From contig NC_013595.1 in NCBI RefSeq assembly GCF_000024865.1, forward strand, positions 2,294,001 through 2,358,000: a DNA stretch of 64,000 nucleotides. Reading direction: 5' to 3'. Shown in pieces: positions 1 through 11,590 of the stretch. Each line of letters begins with the position of its first letter. Within the stretch, counting starts at the first letter, position 1. Position numbers and translations under genes: made by a program. The notes under the pieces were generated by a model. The model was not told where the DNA came from, did no database searches, and saw nothing but the letters and a program-made list of their open reading frames with translations. The DNA comes from Streptosporangium roseum DSM 43021 (GTDB taxonomy: Bacteria; Actinomycetota; Actinomycetes; Streptosporangiales; Streptosporangiaceae).

Positions 1-1
1 G

Positions 2-307
2 GCGATCCGGGACACCCCGCGGATGTCCTTCGACCCCCCGGAGTGCGTCGAGGTCAAGGGGACGGAGGCGTGCGTGGACGACGAGCGGCACAGCCTCGCC
101 GCGGTCTCACCGGCCGCCCGGCTCCGCCGGCCACCGGCCAACGTGACGTTCGCCGACTTCAACCACCTGCTGTGTCCCGCGGAACGCTGCCGCTCGGTCA
201 TCGGCGACCTGATGGTCTACTCCGACAAGGGGCACATCACCGCCACCTTCATGCGGAGCCTGGCCCCCGCCGTGGAGAAGGAGGTCCGGCGGGCGCTCGG
301 CTCCTGA
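2..307 (+). CDS. C-terminal end of an SGNH-domain acyltransferase (partial)
   Basis: The frame is open from the window edge to a TGA, giving about 101 residues with no N-terminus. The ending resembles the periplasmic SGNH domain at the C-terminus of OafA/YrhL-type acyltransferases, which O-acylate surface polysaccharides and carry an acyltransferase-3 membrane domain upstream (outside this window). The visible support is a Cys-rich segment and the terminal block YSDKGHIT, where Asp and His of the DxxH motif would complete the SGNH catalytic triad, followed by a short amphipathic tail. An internal ATG at 23 is not a likely start because the similarity continues upstream of it. Moderate confidence, because only the tail is visible. 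Confidence 0.6.
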   Translation, partial: AIRDTPRMSFDPPECVEVKGTEACVDDERHSLAAVSPAARLRRPPANVTFADFNHLLCPAERCRSVIGDLMVYSDKGHITATFMRSLAPAVEKEVRRALGS

Positions 308-364
308 GGCGGCCGTGCGGGCCGGCCGCCCCGGGTCGTCCCGGTGGTCCGGGAGGAACCGCTG

Positions 365-370
365 TACCAT
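365..370 (+). promoter_or_regulatory. -10 box for a leaderless GNAT transcript
   Basis: TACCAT lies 8 bases before the ATG at 379, and no ribosome-binding sequence is present. The spacing fits an actinobacterial promoter that starts transcription at or next to the start codon. Confidence 0.45.
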
Positions 371-378
371 GCGGTCTC

Positions 379-888
379 ATGACAGACACCCGATCTTCGG
401 CGCAGGCCGGGGTCCGCTGGGCCGAGGCCGGAGAGCTGGCCGGGCTGGCGGCGGTGGAGACCGCCGCGGACGGGGTGTTCGCGGCGGTGGGCATCACCTT
501 TCCGCCGGGCACCACGATGATCGAGGAGACCGACGACCCGTCGCGGGTCCTGGTCGCCGGGACCCCGCCGGTCGGTTTCGCGATGATCGGCTGGGTGGAC
601 GGGCTGGTCCACCTCGACCAGCTCGCCGTCCACCCCGACCACGGGCGCAGGGGCGTCGGCGGGCGGCTGCTGGAGGCGGTCTGCGACCACGCGGCCTCGG
701 CGGGGGTGGCCGCGGTGACGCTGACGACGTTCCGCGACGTGCCCTGGAACGGGCCGTGGTATGCCCAGCGGGGCTTCGGCGTGCTCGATCCGGCCGAGTG
801 GGGCCCGGAGCTGGCCGCGCTGGTCGCCCACGAGCGGGAGCTGGGCATCGAGCTCGCGCCCCGCGTCGTGATGCGCCGGGCCCTGTGA
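379..888 (+). CDS. GNAT-family N-acetyltransferase
   Basis: This 169-residue protein is a single GNAT domain that would transfer an acetyl group from acetyl-CoA to an amine; the acceptor cannot be read from sequence. Motif A is clear at about residues 73-100: LDQLAVHPDHGRRGVGGRLL contains the RRGVGG pyrophosphate-binding loop, and WYAQRGF near residue 133 is the usual motif B. The reading frame is open further upstream, but the ATG at 379 is chosen because a TACCAT -10 box precedes it by 8 bases and the GNAT fold starts soon after. It stands alone, upstream of the riboswitch-controlled metH gene. Confidence 0.8.
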   Translation: MTDTRSSAQAGVRWAEAGELAGLAAVETAADGVFAAVGITFPPGTTMIEETDDPSRVLVAGTPPVGFAMIGWVDGLVHLDQLAVHPDHGRRGVGGRLLEAVCDHAASAGVAAVTLTTFRDVPWNGPWYAQRGFGVLDPAEWGPELAALVAHERELGIELAPRVVMRRAL

Positions 889-947
889 GAGCCGCTCCCG
901 GGGGCGTTTCTGGTGCCGTCATGGTCTTTCCGGTATCTTTGACTCTC

Positions 948-1043
948 AGGTCGAGAGGCGCTGCAACGGGTTCAGGCCCGCCACGCTCGGCCTTGATCCT
1001 CTCTCCTTGACCTTTCCTCAAGGGCGCCTCCCATAACGGGAGG
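948..1043 (+). promoter_or_regulatory. S-adenosylhomocysteine (SAH) riboswitch controlling metH
   Basis: The leader matches the SAH riboswitch architecture. P1 is GGTCGAG (949-955) with CTCGGCC (986-992, one G-U pair). The conserved core GAGGCGCTGCAACGGG follows P1, and the second hairpin closes with CGGG (967-970) and CCCG (977-980), followed by GCCACGCTCGG. The pseudoknot is GAGGCGC (955-961) with GCGCCTC (1024-1030). Immediately downstream, CCTCCC (1027-1032) is complementary to the Shine-Dalgarno GGGAGG (1038-1043). The pseudoknot strand and the anti-Shine-Dalgarno strand share 1027-1030, so SAH binding should free the ribosome site. SAH riboswitches are known to turn on SAH and methionine recycling genes, and metH fits. 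Confidence 0.87.
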
Positions 1044-1050
1044 TGGTCCG

Positions 1051-4785
<3,735 letters not shown>

Positions 4786-4788
<3 letters not shown>

Positions 4789-4923
4789 GCCCCCGTACCC
4801 GGCGGGTGAGCCCCGTCCTCGCGGGTGACCCCCGTACCCGGCGGGTGACCCCCGTACTCGCGGGGTGAGTCCTCCGTACTCGCGGGTGCCCCCGGTACTC
4901 GCGGGTGCGTCCCCCGTGCTCGG
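4786..4923. repeat. Seven-copy 19-21 bp minisatellite starting at the metH stop codon
   Basis: Units run head to tail. The first is TGAGCCCCGTACCCGGCGGG and its TGA is the metH stop codon. Later units drift (TGACCCCCGTACTCGCGGGG, TGCCCCCGGTACTCGCGGG). No protein frame is conserved across the array. Similar arrays occur after the IclR gene at 36225 and around the radC stop. Confidence 0.85.
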
Positions 4924-4929
4924 GAGGAG

Positions 4930-4964
4930 GCCGGCCGTCCCGCTCCCGGAGCGGGACGGCCGGC
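4930..4964 (+). terminator. Strong hairpin terminator after metH
   Basis: A 17-bp perfect inverted repeat (4930-4946 with 4948-4964) follows the tandem array. There is no U tract, as is common for actinobacterial terminators. Confidence 0.65.
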
Positions 4965-5001
4965 GGGGGCGGCACCCGCCTCCCGCCTCCCGCGATGCCG
5001 G

Positions 5002-5007
5002 TAGCAT
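5002..5007 (+). promoter_or_regulatory. -10 box for leaderless tenA
   Basis: TAGCAT ends seven bases before the GTG at 5015, and no Shine-Dalgarno sequence is present. This fixes the tenA start. Confidence 0.55.
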
Positions 5008-5014
5008 CGCTGGC

Positions 5015-5680
5015 GTGAGCCGGTTCCGTGATGAGTTGTGGCAGGTCGTCGAGGGCGTCTATGCCGAGATCCTGGCTCACCCGTTTCTCACCGGGCTGAC
5101 CGACGGGACGTTGCCGCGCGAGGTCTTCCGATACTTCGTGGTGCAGGAGACGCACTTCCTGCCCGACTACGCGCGGGCGCTGGCGGCCTGCGGGGTGAAG
5201 GCGGCGGATCCGGCCGCGGTGCAGCGGTTCGCCGGGGACGCGGCGCGCACGGTCGAGGTGGAGCACAGTCTCCATGTGGAGCTGCTGGCCGCTTTCGGCA
5301 TGGACGAGGGCGACGCGCGCGGCGAGGGCGCCGCCCCCACCACCGTCGGCTACGGCTCCTACCTGCTACGCGCCTGCCACCTGGGCACCTTTCCCGAGGC
5401 GCTGGGCGCGATCGTGCCCTGTTACTGGATCTACGCGAGGGTCGGCGAGGAGCTGCTGAAGCAGTCGTCGCCCGACCCGCTCTACGCCTGGTGGATCGAG
5501 ACCTACGGCAACGAGCCCTACCAGGAGACCGTCGCCGGGGTGCTGGACCTGCTCGACGAGGTCGCCGCGACGCTGCCCGAGGCCGACCGCGCGAAGCTGT
5601 GCGAGCACGCGCTGACCACCGCGCGCTACGAGTGGCTGTTCTGGGACGCCGCGTGGCGGCGGGAGTCCTGGCCGGTCTGA
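5015..5680 (+). CDS. tenA: TenA family aminopyrimidine aminohydrolase (thiaminase II)
   Basis: TenA proteins hydrolyse aminopyrimidines from degraded thiamine so that HMP can be salvaged. At 221 residues the length is typical. The catalytic Cys136 sits in PCYWIYARVGEEL, and the C-terminal YEWLFWDAAW block carries the conserved active-site Glu. In the substrate-binding segment VVQETHFLPDY the usual Asp of QDxxY is a Glu, so this may belong to a variant TenA subgroup. An open frame extends upstream through the metH repeat array, but the GTG at 5015 directly after TAGCAT is the likely leaderless start. No thiamine riboswitch was found upstream, so regulation by thiamine is not supported here. 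Confidence 0.88.
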   Translation: MSRFRDELWQVVEGVYAEILAHPFLTGLTDGTLPREVFRYFVVQETHFLPDYARALAACGVKAADPAAVQRFAGDAARTVEVEHSLHVELLAAFGMDEGDARGEGAAPTTVGYGSYLLRACHLGTFPEALGAIVPCYWIYARVGEELLKQSSPDPLYAWWIETYGNEPYQETVAGVLDLLDEVAATLPEADRAKLCEHALTTARYEWLFWDAAWRRESWPV

Positions 5681-5688
5681 GCCGCGGC

Positions 5689-5694
5689 TAACCT
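5689..5694 (+). promoter_or_regulatory. -10 box for leaderless pucR-type gene
   Basis: TAACCT ends six bases before the ATG at 5701, within the 20-base gap after tenA. No Shine-Dalgarno sequence is present. Confidence 0.5.
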
Positions 5695-5700
5695 ACAGAT

Positions 5701-7245
5701 ATGCGCCTGCGGGACCTGTGCCAGGCCGACCACCTGGGGTTGAAGGTGCTCAGCGGTCACGATCTGCTCGATCGCCGGGTCCGTGGCGTCGCCACCACCG
5801 ACCTGATCGAGCCGGGCCGCTTCCTCAAGGCCGGCGAGCTCGTCCTCACCGAGCTGACCTGGCACGACGGTCCCGAGTCCGCCAGACGTTTCGTGGCCGC
5901 GCTGGTCGAGGCCAAGGTCGCCGCGCTCTGCTCCGGCACCGCGCTCAAGGTCCCGCCCGCCGACCTCATCGACGCCTGCGCCGACGCCGGGCTGCCCATG
6001 CTCGCGCTCGGCGTGGAGGTCTCCTTCAGCGCGCTCACCGAGTACGTGCTGCGCGCCCTGATCGACGAGTTCGGCTCCGCCCCGAGCCGGCCGTACGGCT
6101 CCCGCAGGAGGCTGGCCAGCACCCTCGTGGACGGCGGCAGCCTGAGCAAGGTCGTCACCGCGGTGGCGGGGGAGCTGGACGTGCCCTGCTGGGTGGTGTC
6201 GGCGACGGGCCGGGCCGTCGTGGGCTCGCAGCCGCTGCCCGAGGGGGCCGGTGAGCGGCTGGCGCACGCGTTCCTGTCCGCGCGGTTCCTCCCCGGTACG
6301 GCGGTGCGGGCCGACGGCACCGTGCTGTCGGTCTTCCCGGTCAGCAAGGGGGCGCCGCACCGGATCGCCAACTGGTTCCTGGCCTACGCCGGGGAGCAGG
6401 TGCGGGCGGGCGGCGAGCACGAGGACCTGATCGTGGAGCTGGCCGCGCTGGTGGCCCTGGAGCGCTCCCGGCTGGAGGCGGCGCAGCGGATCGAACGGCG
6501 GGTGCTGGACCAGCTCCTGGGGCTGCTCACCTCCGGGGACGCCAACCTGCCGGGCGTGGTCTCCCGGCTGCACACCCTGCACATCGAGACCGAGGACGGC
6601 CTGCTGGCGGTGGCGCTCGCGGTCGAGGGGACCGATCGGGCGGACGAGGTGGGCGTCGCCGTGCTCGACGAGCTGCTGCGCCCGCTGGCGCCGGGGGTCG
6701 CGACGGCGGTGGGCGGGGAGGCGGTCGCGCTGGTCCCGCTGGCGGGCAACAGCGCCGCCGAGCTGACCTCCCACATGCTGGCCGGGGCGGCCACGCTGGA
6801 GGCCGGGCTGGGCGATGCCCGGATCACGATCGGCGTCAGCAGCGTCACGACGGGACCTGCCGCGCTGAGCAGCCTGATCGAGGAGGCCAGGCACGCCCGC
6901 ACGCTGGCCGAGCTGGGCGAGGGCCGGGTGTCGGCGATCACCGGTGACGACGTCAGCTCCCACCGCTCACTGATCGCCGCGATCCCGGGAGAGCTGCGTC
7001 GCTCGTTCCGGACGCGGCTGCTGGGGCGGCTGGAGGAATACGACGCCGCGCACCAGACGGAGCTGGTCGAGACGCTGGAGACGTTCCTGGAGGAGTCGGG
7101 GTCCTGGGCCGCGACCGCCGACCGGCTCCATGTCCACGTCAACACGTTGCGCTACCGGGTGAAGCGGATCGAGGAGCTGACCGGCAGGTCGCTCAACGCC
7201 CTGGACGAGCGGGTCGACTTCCTGCTGGCGCTCAGGATGCGTTAG
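5701..7245 (+). CDS. PucR-family transcriptional regulator
   Basis: This 514-residue protein has the PucR layout: an N-terminal purine-catabolism domain (about 1-125, beginning MRLRDLCQADHLGLKVLSG), a central GGDEF-like sensory region (about 290-410), and a C-terminal helix-turn-helix (WAATADRLHVHVNTLRYRVK, about 465-510). PucR proteins usually control nucleobase, allantoin or related N-heterocycle use. It converges on the permease/deaminase-like operon at 7349-11505, which is the obvious candidate target. Its own promoter looks leaderless. GGGGCC-type simple repeats (7249-7288) follow the stop codon. The inducing ligand cannot be inferred. Confidence 0.88.
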   Translation: MRLRDLCQADHLGLKVLSGHDLLDRRVRGVATTDLIEPGRFLKAGELVLTELTWHDGPESARRFVAALVEAKVAALCSGTALKVPPADLIDACADAGLPMLALGVEVSFSALTEYVLRALIDEFGSAPSRPYGSRRRLASTLVDGGSLSKVVTAVAGELDVPCWVVSATGRAVVGSQPLPEGAGERLAHAFLSARFLPGTAVRADGTVLSVFPVSKGAPHRIANWFLAYAGEQVRAGGEHEDLIVELAALVALERSRLEAAQRIERRVLDQLLGLLTSGDANLPGVVSRLHTLHIETEDGLLAVALAVEGTDRADEVGVAVLDELLRPLAPGVATAVGGEAVALVPLAGNSAAELTSHMLAGAATLEAGLGDARITIGVSSVTTGPAALSSLIEEARHARTLAELGEGRVSAITGDDVSSHRSLIAAIPGELRRSFRTRLLGRLEEYDAAHQTELVETLETFLEESGSWAATADRLHVHVNTLRYRVKRIEELTGRSLNALDERVDFLLALRMR

Positions 7246-7248
7246 ACG

Positions 7249-7288
7249 ATCCCCGGGGCCGGGGCCGGGGCAGGGGCCGGGGCAGGGC
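7249..7288. repeat. GGGGCC-type simple repeat
   Basis: Short tandem runs of GGGGCCGGGGCC and GGGGCAGGGGCC lie between the convergent PucR and Ada-like genes. They could form G-rich secondary structure and stop transcription on either strand. Confidence 0.5.
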
Positions 7289-7348
7289 GGTGCGCTCCCG
7301 GCGGCTCCGGCCCGGGGCGCGCCGCCGGGGATGCGGTGTCACGGGCGG

Positions 7349-8350
7349 TCAGCCGGCGGCGTAGGCGTCCAGCTCGGCGAGGTAGGCGTCCTTCAGGTGG
7401 CGGGGGAGCCAGGTGATCTCGAAGGCGTTCCTCTCCAGCTGGACGAGGTCCTCCCGGGAGAGCTGGAGCGCGTCGGCGAGGGCGACCAGGTTCTCCTGGA
7501 CGTAGCCGGTGAAGTAGGCCGGGTCGTCGGAGTTGACCGTGACGCGCAGGCCGAGGTCGAGCATGCGGCGGATGGCGTCGGCCTTCATCGAGTCGGTCAC
7601 GTAGCCGTTGGAGATCGGGCACACGGTCAGACCCAGCCCCTTCTCGCGGATCGCCTCGACGAGCGAGGGGTCCTCCAGGGCGTTGACGCCGTGGTCGATG
7701 CGGTTGACGCCGATCTCCTCGATGGCCTGGCGGATGTGCTCGGTGGAGTTCTCCTGGTCGACGTCGCAGTGCATCGTCAGCAGGTAGCCCTCCTGCCGGG
7801 CCCGCTCGTAGACGGCCTTGAACTTGACCGGCGGGTTGCCCTTCTCGTCCGAGTCGAGGCCGACGCCGACGATCCACTCGCGGTAGGGCAGGGACTCCAG
7901 CAGCGTAGCCATGGCGTACTCCGCCTGGAAGTCGCGCAGGAAGCACATGATGAGCTGCGCCCTGATCCCGAGCTGGTTCTCCGCGTCGATCAGCGCCCGG
8001 CGCAGGCCGCGGATGACGAGGTCGAACGGCACGCCGCGTGAGGTGTGGGCCTGCGGGTCGAAGAAGATCTCCGCGTAGCGGACGTTCTGCGAGGCGGCCT
8101 TGCGCAGGTAGGCCATCGCCAGGTCGTAGAAGTCGGGCTCGGTGCGGAGCACGTCCATGCCCTCGTAGTAGATCTTCAGGAACGAGGGGAGGTCGTCGAA
8201 GGAGTAGGCCGCCCGGATCTCCTCGACGGAGGCGTAGGGCAGGTCGATGCCGTTGCGTCCGGCGAGCTCGAACTTGAGCTCCGGTTCCAGGGTGCCCTCG
8301 ATGTGCAGGTGGAGCTCACACTTGGGCAGGCCCCCGATGAAATCCGTCAT
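7349..8350 (-). CDS. Adenosine/adenine deaminase-like amidohydrolase with altered HxGE motif
   Basis: The 333-residue protein belongs to the Ada/adenine aminohydrolase family (TIM-barrel amidohydrolase). The opening FIGGLPKCELHLHIEGTLEP carries metal ligands His14 and His16, RIDHG carries His220, and TVNSDDPAYF carries the Asp275-Asp276 pair. Overall style is closest to the adenine (Aah1-type) branch. The segment that normally reads HAGE, whose Glu is the catalytic proton donor, reads HCDVDQ (194-199), so Val197 stands at the Glu position. It may therefore be a deaminase with different catalysis or a hydrolase for another purine-like compound. It is the last gene of an operon, starting two bases after the Ade-like gene ends. 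Confidence 0.82.
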   Translation of the reverse strand: MTDFIGGLPKCELHLHIEGTLEPELKFELAGRNGIDLPYASVEEIRAAYSFDDLPSFLKIYYEGMDVLRTEPDFYDLAMAYLRKAASQNVRYAEIFFDPQAHTSRGVPFDLVIRGLRRALIDAENQLGIRAQLIMCFLRDFQAEYAMATLLESLPYREWIVGVGLDSDEKGNPPVKFKAVYERARQEGYLLTMHCDVDQENSTEHIRQAIEEIGVNRIDHGVNALEDPSLVEAIREKGLGLTVCPISNGYVTDSMKADAIRRMLDLGLRVTVNSDDPAYFTGYVQENLVALADALQLSREDLVQLERNAFEITWLPRHLKDAYLAELDAYAAG

Positions 8351-8352
8351 TG

Positions 8353-10101
8353 TCAGCTCCAGGAGAGAATCGGGTCGATGACCTCAAGTTTGACGCAGTC
8401 GACCAGGCCCAGGTCGGTGATGGCGTAGTCGGGGATCGCGGTGATCGACAGGAAGAACAGATACATCAGCGGGGAGGGCAGCGCGCAGCCCAGCTCGCGG
8501 GCCAGGTCGTCCAGGTGGCTCTCGGCCTCGGCCATCTCCCCGGCCGGCAGGTCGGAGACGATGCCGCCGACCGGCAGCGGCAGGAGCCGGAGGACCTCGC
8601 CGTCCACGACGACGACCTGGCCGCCGCCGGCCCGCACGACCTCGTTGACGGCCAGGGCCATGTCCGAGCGGGAGGCGCCGACGCAGATGATGTTGTTGTC
8701 GTCCGGCGCGGCGCTGGTCGCGATCGCGCCCCTGGTGATGCCGAAGCCGTTGACCAGGGCGACCGGCCTGTTGGAGGTCTTGCCGTACCGCTCGACGACC
8801 GTGATGTAGAGCGCGTCCTGCTCCACGGACGGCTCCACGATCCCGCCGGTGACCGGGAGCGTGACGTCGTGCCGCTTGCGGACGAAGACCTGCTCCGGGG
8901 ACATCCTCATCGACAGCGCGGTGACCGTGGCGGCGCCCTCGGGGGCGCGGAGCACGATGTCGTCGGCGGTCAGCTCGGGGACGGGGAAGGCCCGGACCTC
9001 GCCCCGGGAGGGCGGCACGGAGGGGGTGATCATCGCGCTGTCCCTGGCGACCAGCGCGCCGCCGGCCACGACCTCGCGCACCCGGAAGTCCGTCAGGTCG
9101 TCCACGATCAGCACGTCGGCGAACCGGCCGGGGGCGATGCTGCCGACCAGGTGGTCGATCCGGTACATCTCGGCGCAGTTGACGGTGGCCATCTGGATGG
9201 CGGTCACCGGGTCCACGCCGGCCTTGACCGCCATCCGGACCAGCTTGTCCATGTGGCCCCCGGCGAGCACGTCGGCGGCGTGCACGTCGTCGGTGCAGAA
9301 GGCCACCCGGCGCGCGCCGACCTGGGAGACGACCTTGATGTTCTCCTCCAGGAAGTGGGCGACGCTCGACTCGCGCACGATGGCGTAGATGCCCCGGCGG
9401 AGCTTCTCCAGCGTCTCCTCGGCGGAGTAGGACTCGTGGTCCAGGCGGATCCCGGCCGCGGCCAGGCCGCTGATGCGGCGCGGATCCGACAGCGGGGCGC
9501 AGCCGAAGACCGGCAGCCGGTGCTTGGCGGCCAGGTCGAGCGCCTCCATGACGGCCTCGTCGCCGTGCTCGACGAACTCCTGGACGGTCTCCCAGATGCC
9601 GACGCACTCGGGCCACTCGTGCGCCCGCAGGTGCTCGGCCGGGCCGAAGGTGTGCCCGACGGTCGACTCGGGGACCGTGTAGGGGGCCTTGGCGGGCGCG
9701 CCCCACCAGACGCGCATGCCGGTCCGGGCGGCCTCGTCCAGGAAGCCCCGGACGCCGGGCAGGCCGTCCACCACGAGGATCTGGTCCAGGCCGGAGACGA
9801 CGCTGGTGGTGCCGTAGGGGACGACCAGGTCGGCGAAGCTCGTCACGGAGAGCTTGCTGCACTCGATGTGCAGGTGGCCGTCGATCAGACCGGGGACGAG
9901 GTAGCCGCCTCCGGCGTCGATGACCTCCGTCTCCGGTCCCCGGGGCAGGTCCGGGCCGACGACGGCGATGCGGGTGCCGCTGATGCCGATCTCGGCGGGG
10001 TAGGTCTCGCCGGTCAGCACGTTGACGAGGGTGCCGTTGGTGATGATCGTGTCGGCGGGACGCCGTCCGTAGGCGACGTCGAGCAGGATGCGGTCGACCA
10101 T
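8353..10101 (-). CDS. Adenine deaminase (Ade)-family amidohydrolase, divergent metal site
   Basis: This 582-residue protein has the Ade layout: an amidohydrolase barrel (about 20-390) and a C-terminal adenine deaminase domain. Visible motifs are GLIDGHLHIE (His76, His78), the likely bridging Glu171 in GIWE, LDHES (His222) and CTDDVHAAD. Two conserved elements differ. The usual GHAPGLSG loop reads GCAPLSD, so a metal-ligand His is Cys201. The usual DPHEIAN loop reads SGLDQIL, losing its His and Glu. The family includes adenine and N6-methyladenine deaminases, but this enzyme's substrate should be treated as unknown. It sits between the permease (42-base gap) and the Ada-like gene (2-base gap). 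Confidence 0.8.
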   Translation of the reverse strand: MVDRILLDVAYGRRPADTIITNGTLVNVLTGETYPAEIGISGTRIAVVGPDLPRGPETEVIDAGGGYLVPGLIDGHLHIECSKLSVTSFADLVVPYGTTSVVSGLDQILVVDGLPGVRGFLDEAARTGMRVWWGAPAKAPYTVPESTVGHTFGPAEHLRAHEWPECVGIWETVQEFVEHGDEAVMEALDLAAKHRLPVFGCAPLSDPRRISGLAAAGIRLDHESYSAEETLEKLRRGIYAIVRESSVAHFLEENIKVVSQVGARRVAFCTDDVHAADVLAGGHMDKLVRMAVKAGVDPVTAIQMATVNCAEMYRIDHLVGSIAPGRFADVLIVDDLTDFRVREVVAGGALVARDSAMITPSVPPSRGEVRAFPVPELTADDIVLRAPEGAATVTALSMRMSPEQVFVRKRHDVTLPVTGGIVEPSVEQDALYITVVERYGKTSNRPVALVNGFGITRGAIATSAAPDDNNIICVGASRSDMALAVNEVVRAGGGQVVVVDGEVLRLLPLPVGGIVSDLPAGEMAEAESHLDDLARELGCALPSPLMYLFFLSITAIPDYAITDLGLVDCVKLEVIDPILSWS

Positions 10102-10143
10102 TTTCGCGGTGGTGCCTTTCGGGTCGGGGCGTGCGGCTCGGGG

Positions 10144-11505
10144 TCAGGCGGGGACGGGGACGGGGACGGGGCGGCGGTCGAGTGCGACGTACACCAGGCC
10201 CGCCACCAGGAAGCCCGCGAAGATGCTGAAGTCGGAGCCGCCGGTGATCTCGGAGAGCGGCCCGGTGAAGGCCGTGGAGTTGATCCAGAGCGCTGCCGCG
10301 ATCATGCCCGCGACCTGCGCGATGATGCCGGTCCAGCGGATGCCGCCGCTGCCGTGGTACGGTCCGCCGTCGGAGAACAGGCCCTCGGCGTCGTAGCGGC
10401 CCCTGCGCCGCAGCCAGTCGGTCAGGTAGATGCCCGCCCAGGGGGCCAGCCAGAGGATCAGCAGGCCGAGGAAGGTGTTGAGCATGGTGTTGAAGGAGTC
10501 GGAGAACACCGCCACGCAGGTGATCGCGACACAGATCACCAGGTCGAGCACGACCGCGACGGACCGGCTCAGCTTGATCCCGGAGGCCTGCAGGTTCAGG
10601 CCGGAGGAGTAGAGGTCGGTGGTGTTGACCGCGAACAGCGTGACGATCGCCAGCAGCAGGTAGGGCACCACGAACCAGGACGGCAGCGCGCCGGGCAGGC
10701 CGGAGATGGGGTCACTCGCGTCCTTGACCACGGTCGCGACGGCCGCGCCGAGCGTCATCAGCAGGATGTACGGCACGAGCCCGCCGAACATCGCGTAGCC
10801 GAAGACGGCCTTCTTGCTGGAGCTCGCCGGCAGGTAGCGCGAGTAGTCGCTGCCCAGCGGCGCCCATGACAGCCCGCCGGCCGACATCACCAGCGCCACG
10901 GCGATGGTGAACGTGGCGAAGTCGGCGCCGCCGGAGGAGGCGACCTGCACCTTCGGCCCGATGAGTACGCCCATGACGGCGAACATCGCGACGAACACCC
11001 AGGTGAAGTACTTCTGCGCCTTCATGACGGCGGCGTGCCCGATCAGCGGCAGCACGAGCTGGATCAGTGCCGCGACGACGATCACGGCGATCTTCAGCCC
11101 GGCGCTCTGGCCGGTGACGCCGGCCTGGTCGAGCAGGGCCAGCGAGGCGAAGGTGATCAGCACCATGCCGCCGGCCTCGAAGCCGACCATGTTGATCCAG
11201 CCGAAGAAGCTGAGCACCCGGGCGCCCTTGGGGCCGAACGCGGCCCGGGAGACCGCCATGGTGGAGGTGCCGACCGCCGGGCCCTGCAGGCTGGTCAGGC
11301 CGACCAGCGGGAAGGCCAGCAGGTTGCCGATGACGATGGCCAGGACGGCCTGCGGGAAGCTCAGCCCCAGGGAGACGACGACCGTGCCGTAGACCAGGGT
11401 GAAGATGCCGAGCGTGGTGCCGCTCCAGAGAAAGAGCAGATCACGCGGCCGGCCGTACCTCTCCGACGGCGAGACCAGCTCGATCCCGCGTTGCTCGACG
11501 GCCAC
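10144..11505 (-). CDS. NCS1-type purine/cytosine permease
   Basis: The protein is an inner-membrane symporter of the nucleobase-cation (NCS1) family with about 12 hydrophobic segments over 453 residues. The N-terminal block RPRDLLFLWSGTTLGIFTL and the glycine-rich helix that follows are typical of the CodB/purine permease branch. The GTG at 11505 is preferred over an upstream ATG at 11532 because GGAGG lies just before it, although spacing is short (4 bases). It is the first gene of a minus-strand operon continuing into the Ade-like and Ada-like genes, so it probably imports their substrate. A TTCAC-N5-GTGAA dyad lies immediately upstream. Confidence 0.85.
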   Translation of the reverse strand: MAVEQRGIELVSPSERYGRPRDLLFLWSGTTLGIFTLVYGTVVVSLGLSFPQAVLAIVIGNLLAFPLVGLTSLQGPAVGTSTMAVSRAAFGPKGARVLSFFGWINMVGFEAGGMVLITFASLALLDQAGVTGQSAGLKIAVIVVAALIQLVLPLIGHAAVMKAQKYFTWVFVAMFAVMGVLIGPKVQVASSGGADFATFTIAVALVMSAGGLSWAPLGSDYSRYLPASSSKKAVFGYAMFGGLVPYILLMTLGAAVATVVKDASDPISGLPGALPSWFVVPYLLLAIVTLFAVNTTDLYSSGLNLQASGIKLSRSVAVVLDLVICVAITCVAVFSDSFNTMLNTFLGLLILWLAPWAGIYLTDWLRRRGRYDAEGLFSDGGPYHGSGGIRWTGIIAQVAGMIAAALWINSTAFTGPLSEITGGSDFSIFAGFLVAGLVYVALDRRPVPVPVPA

Positions 11506-11531
11506 GAAGCCTCCAACTTTGTCATGGAACA

Positions 11532-11546
11532 TTCACGTTCAGTGAA
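11532..11546. promoter_or_regulatory. Inverted repeat upstream of the permease operon
   Basis: TTCAC-GTTCA-GTGAA is a short dyad 27 bases upstream of the permease GTG. It is a reasonable operator candidate for the neighbouring PucR protein, but only by position. Confidence 0.3.
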
Positions 11547-11590
11547 CCAAAGGGGAGGAGGTGACCGTGTTGTCGAAGAGCACGAGTCTG

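Noticed and set aside
4789..5014. Thiamine (TPP) riboswitch before tenA
   Set aside because: The gap contains only the tandem array, a terminator and a leaderless promoter; no TPP aptamer core (CTGAGA ... ACCTGA type) is present.
8350..10869. 839-codon plus-strand frame opposite the Ade-like gene and permease
   Set aside because: Antisense shadow rich in D, G, Q and H; no start context and no recognisable domain, while the minus strand encodes clear families.
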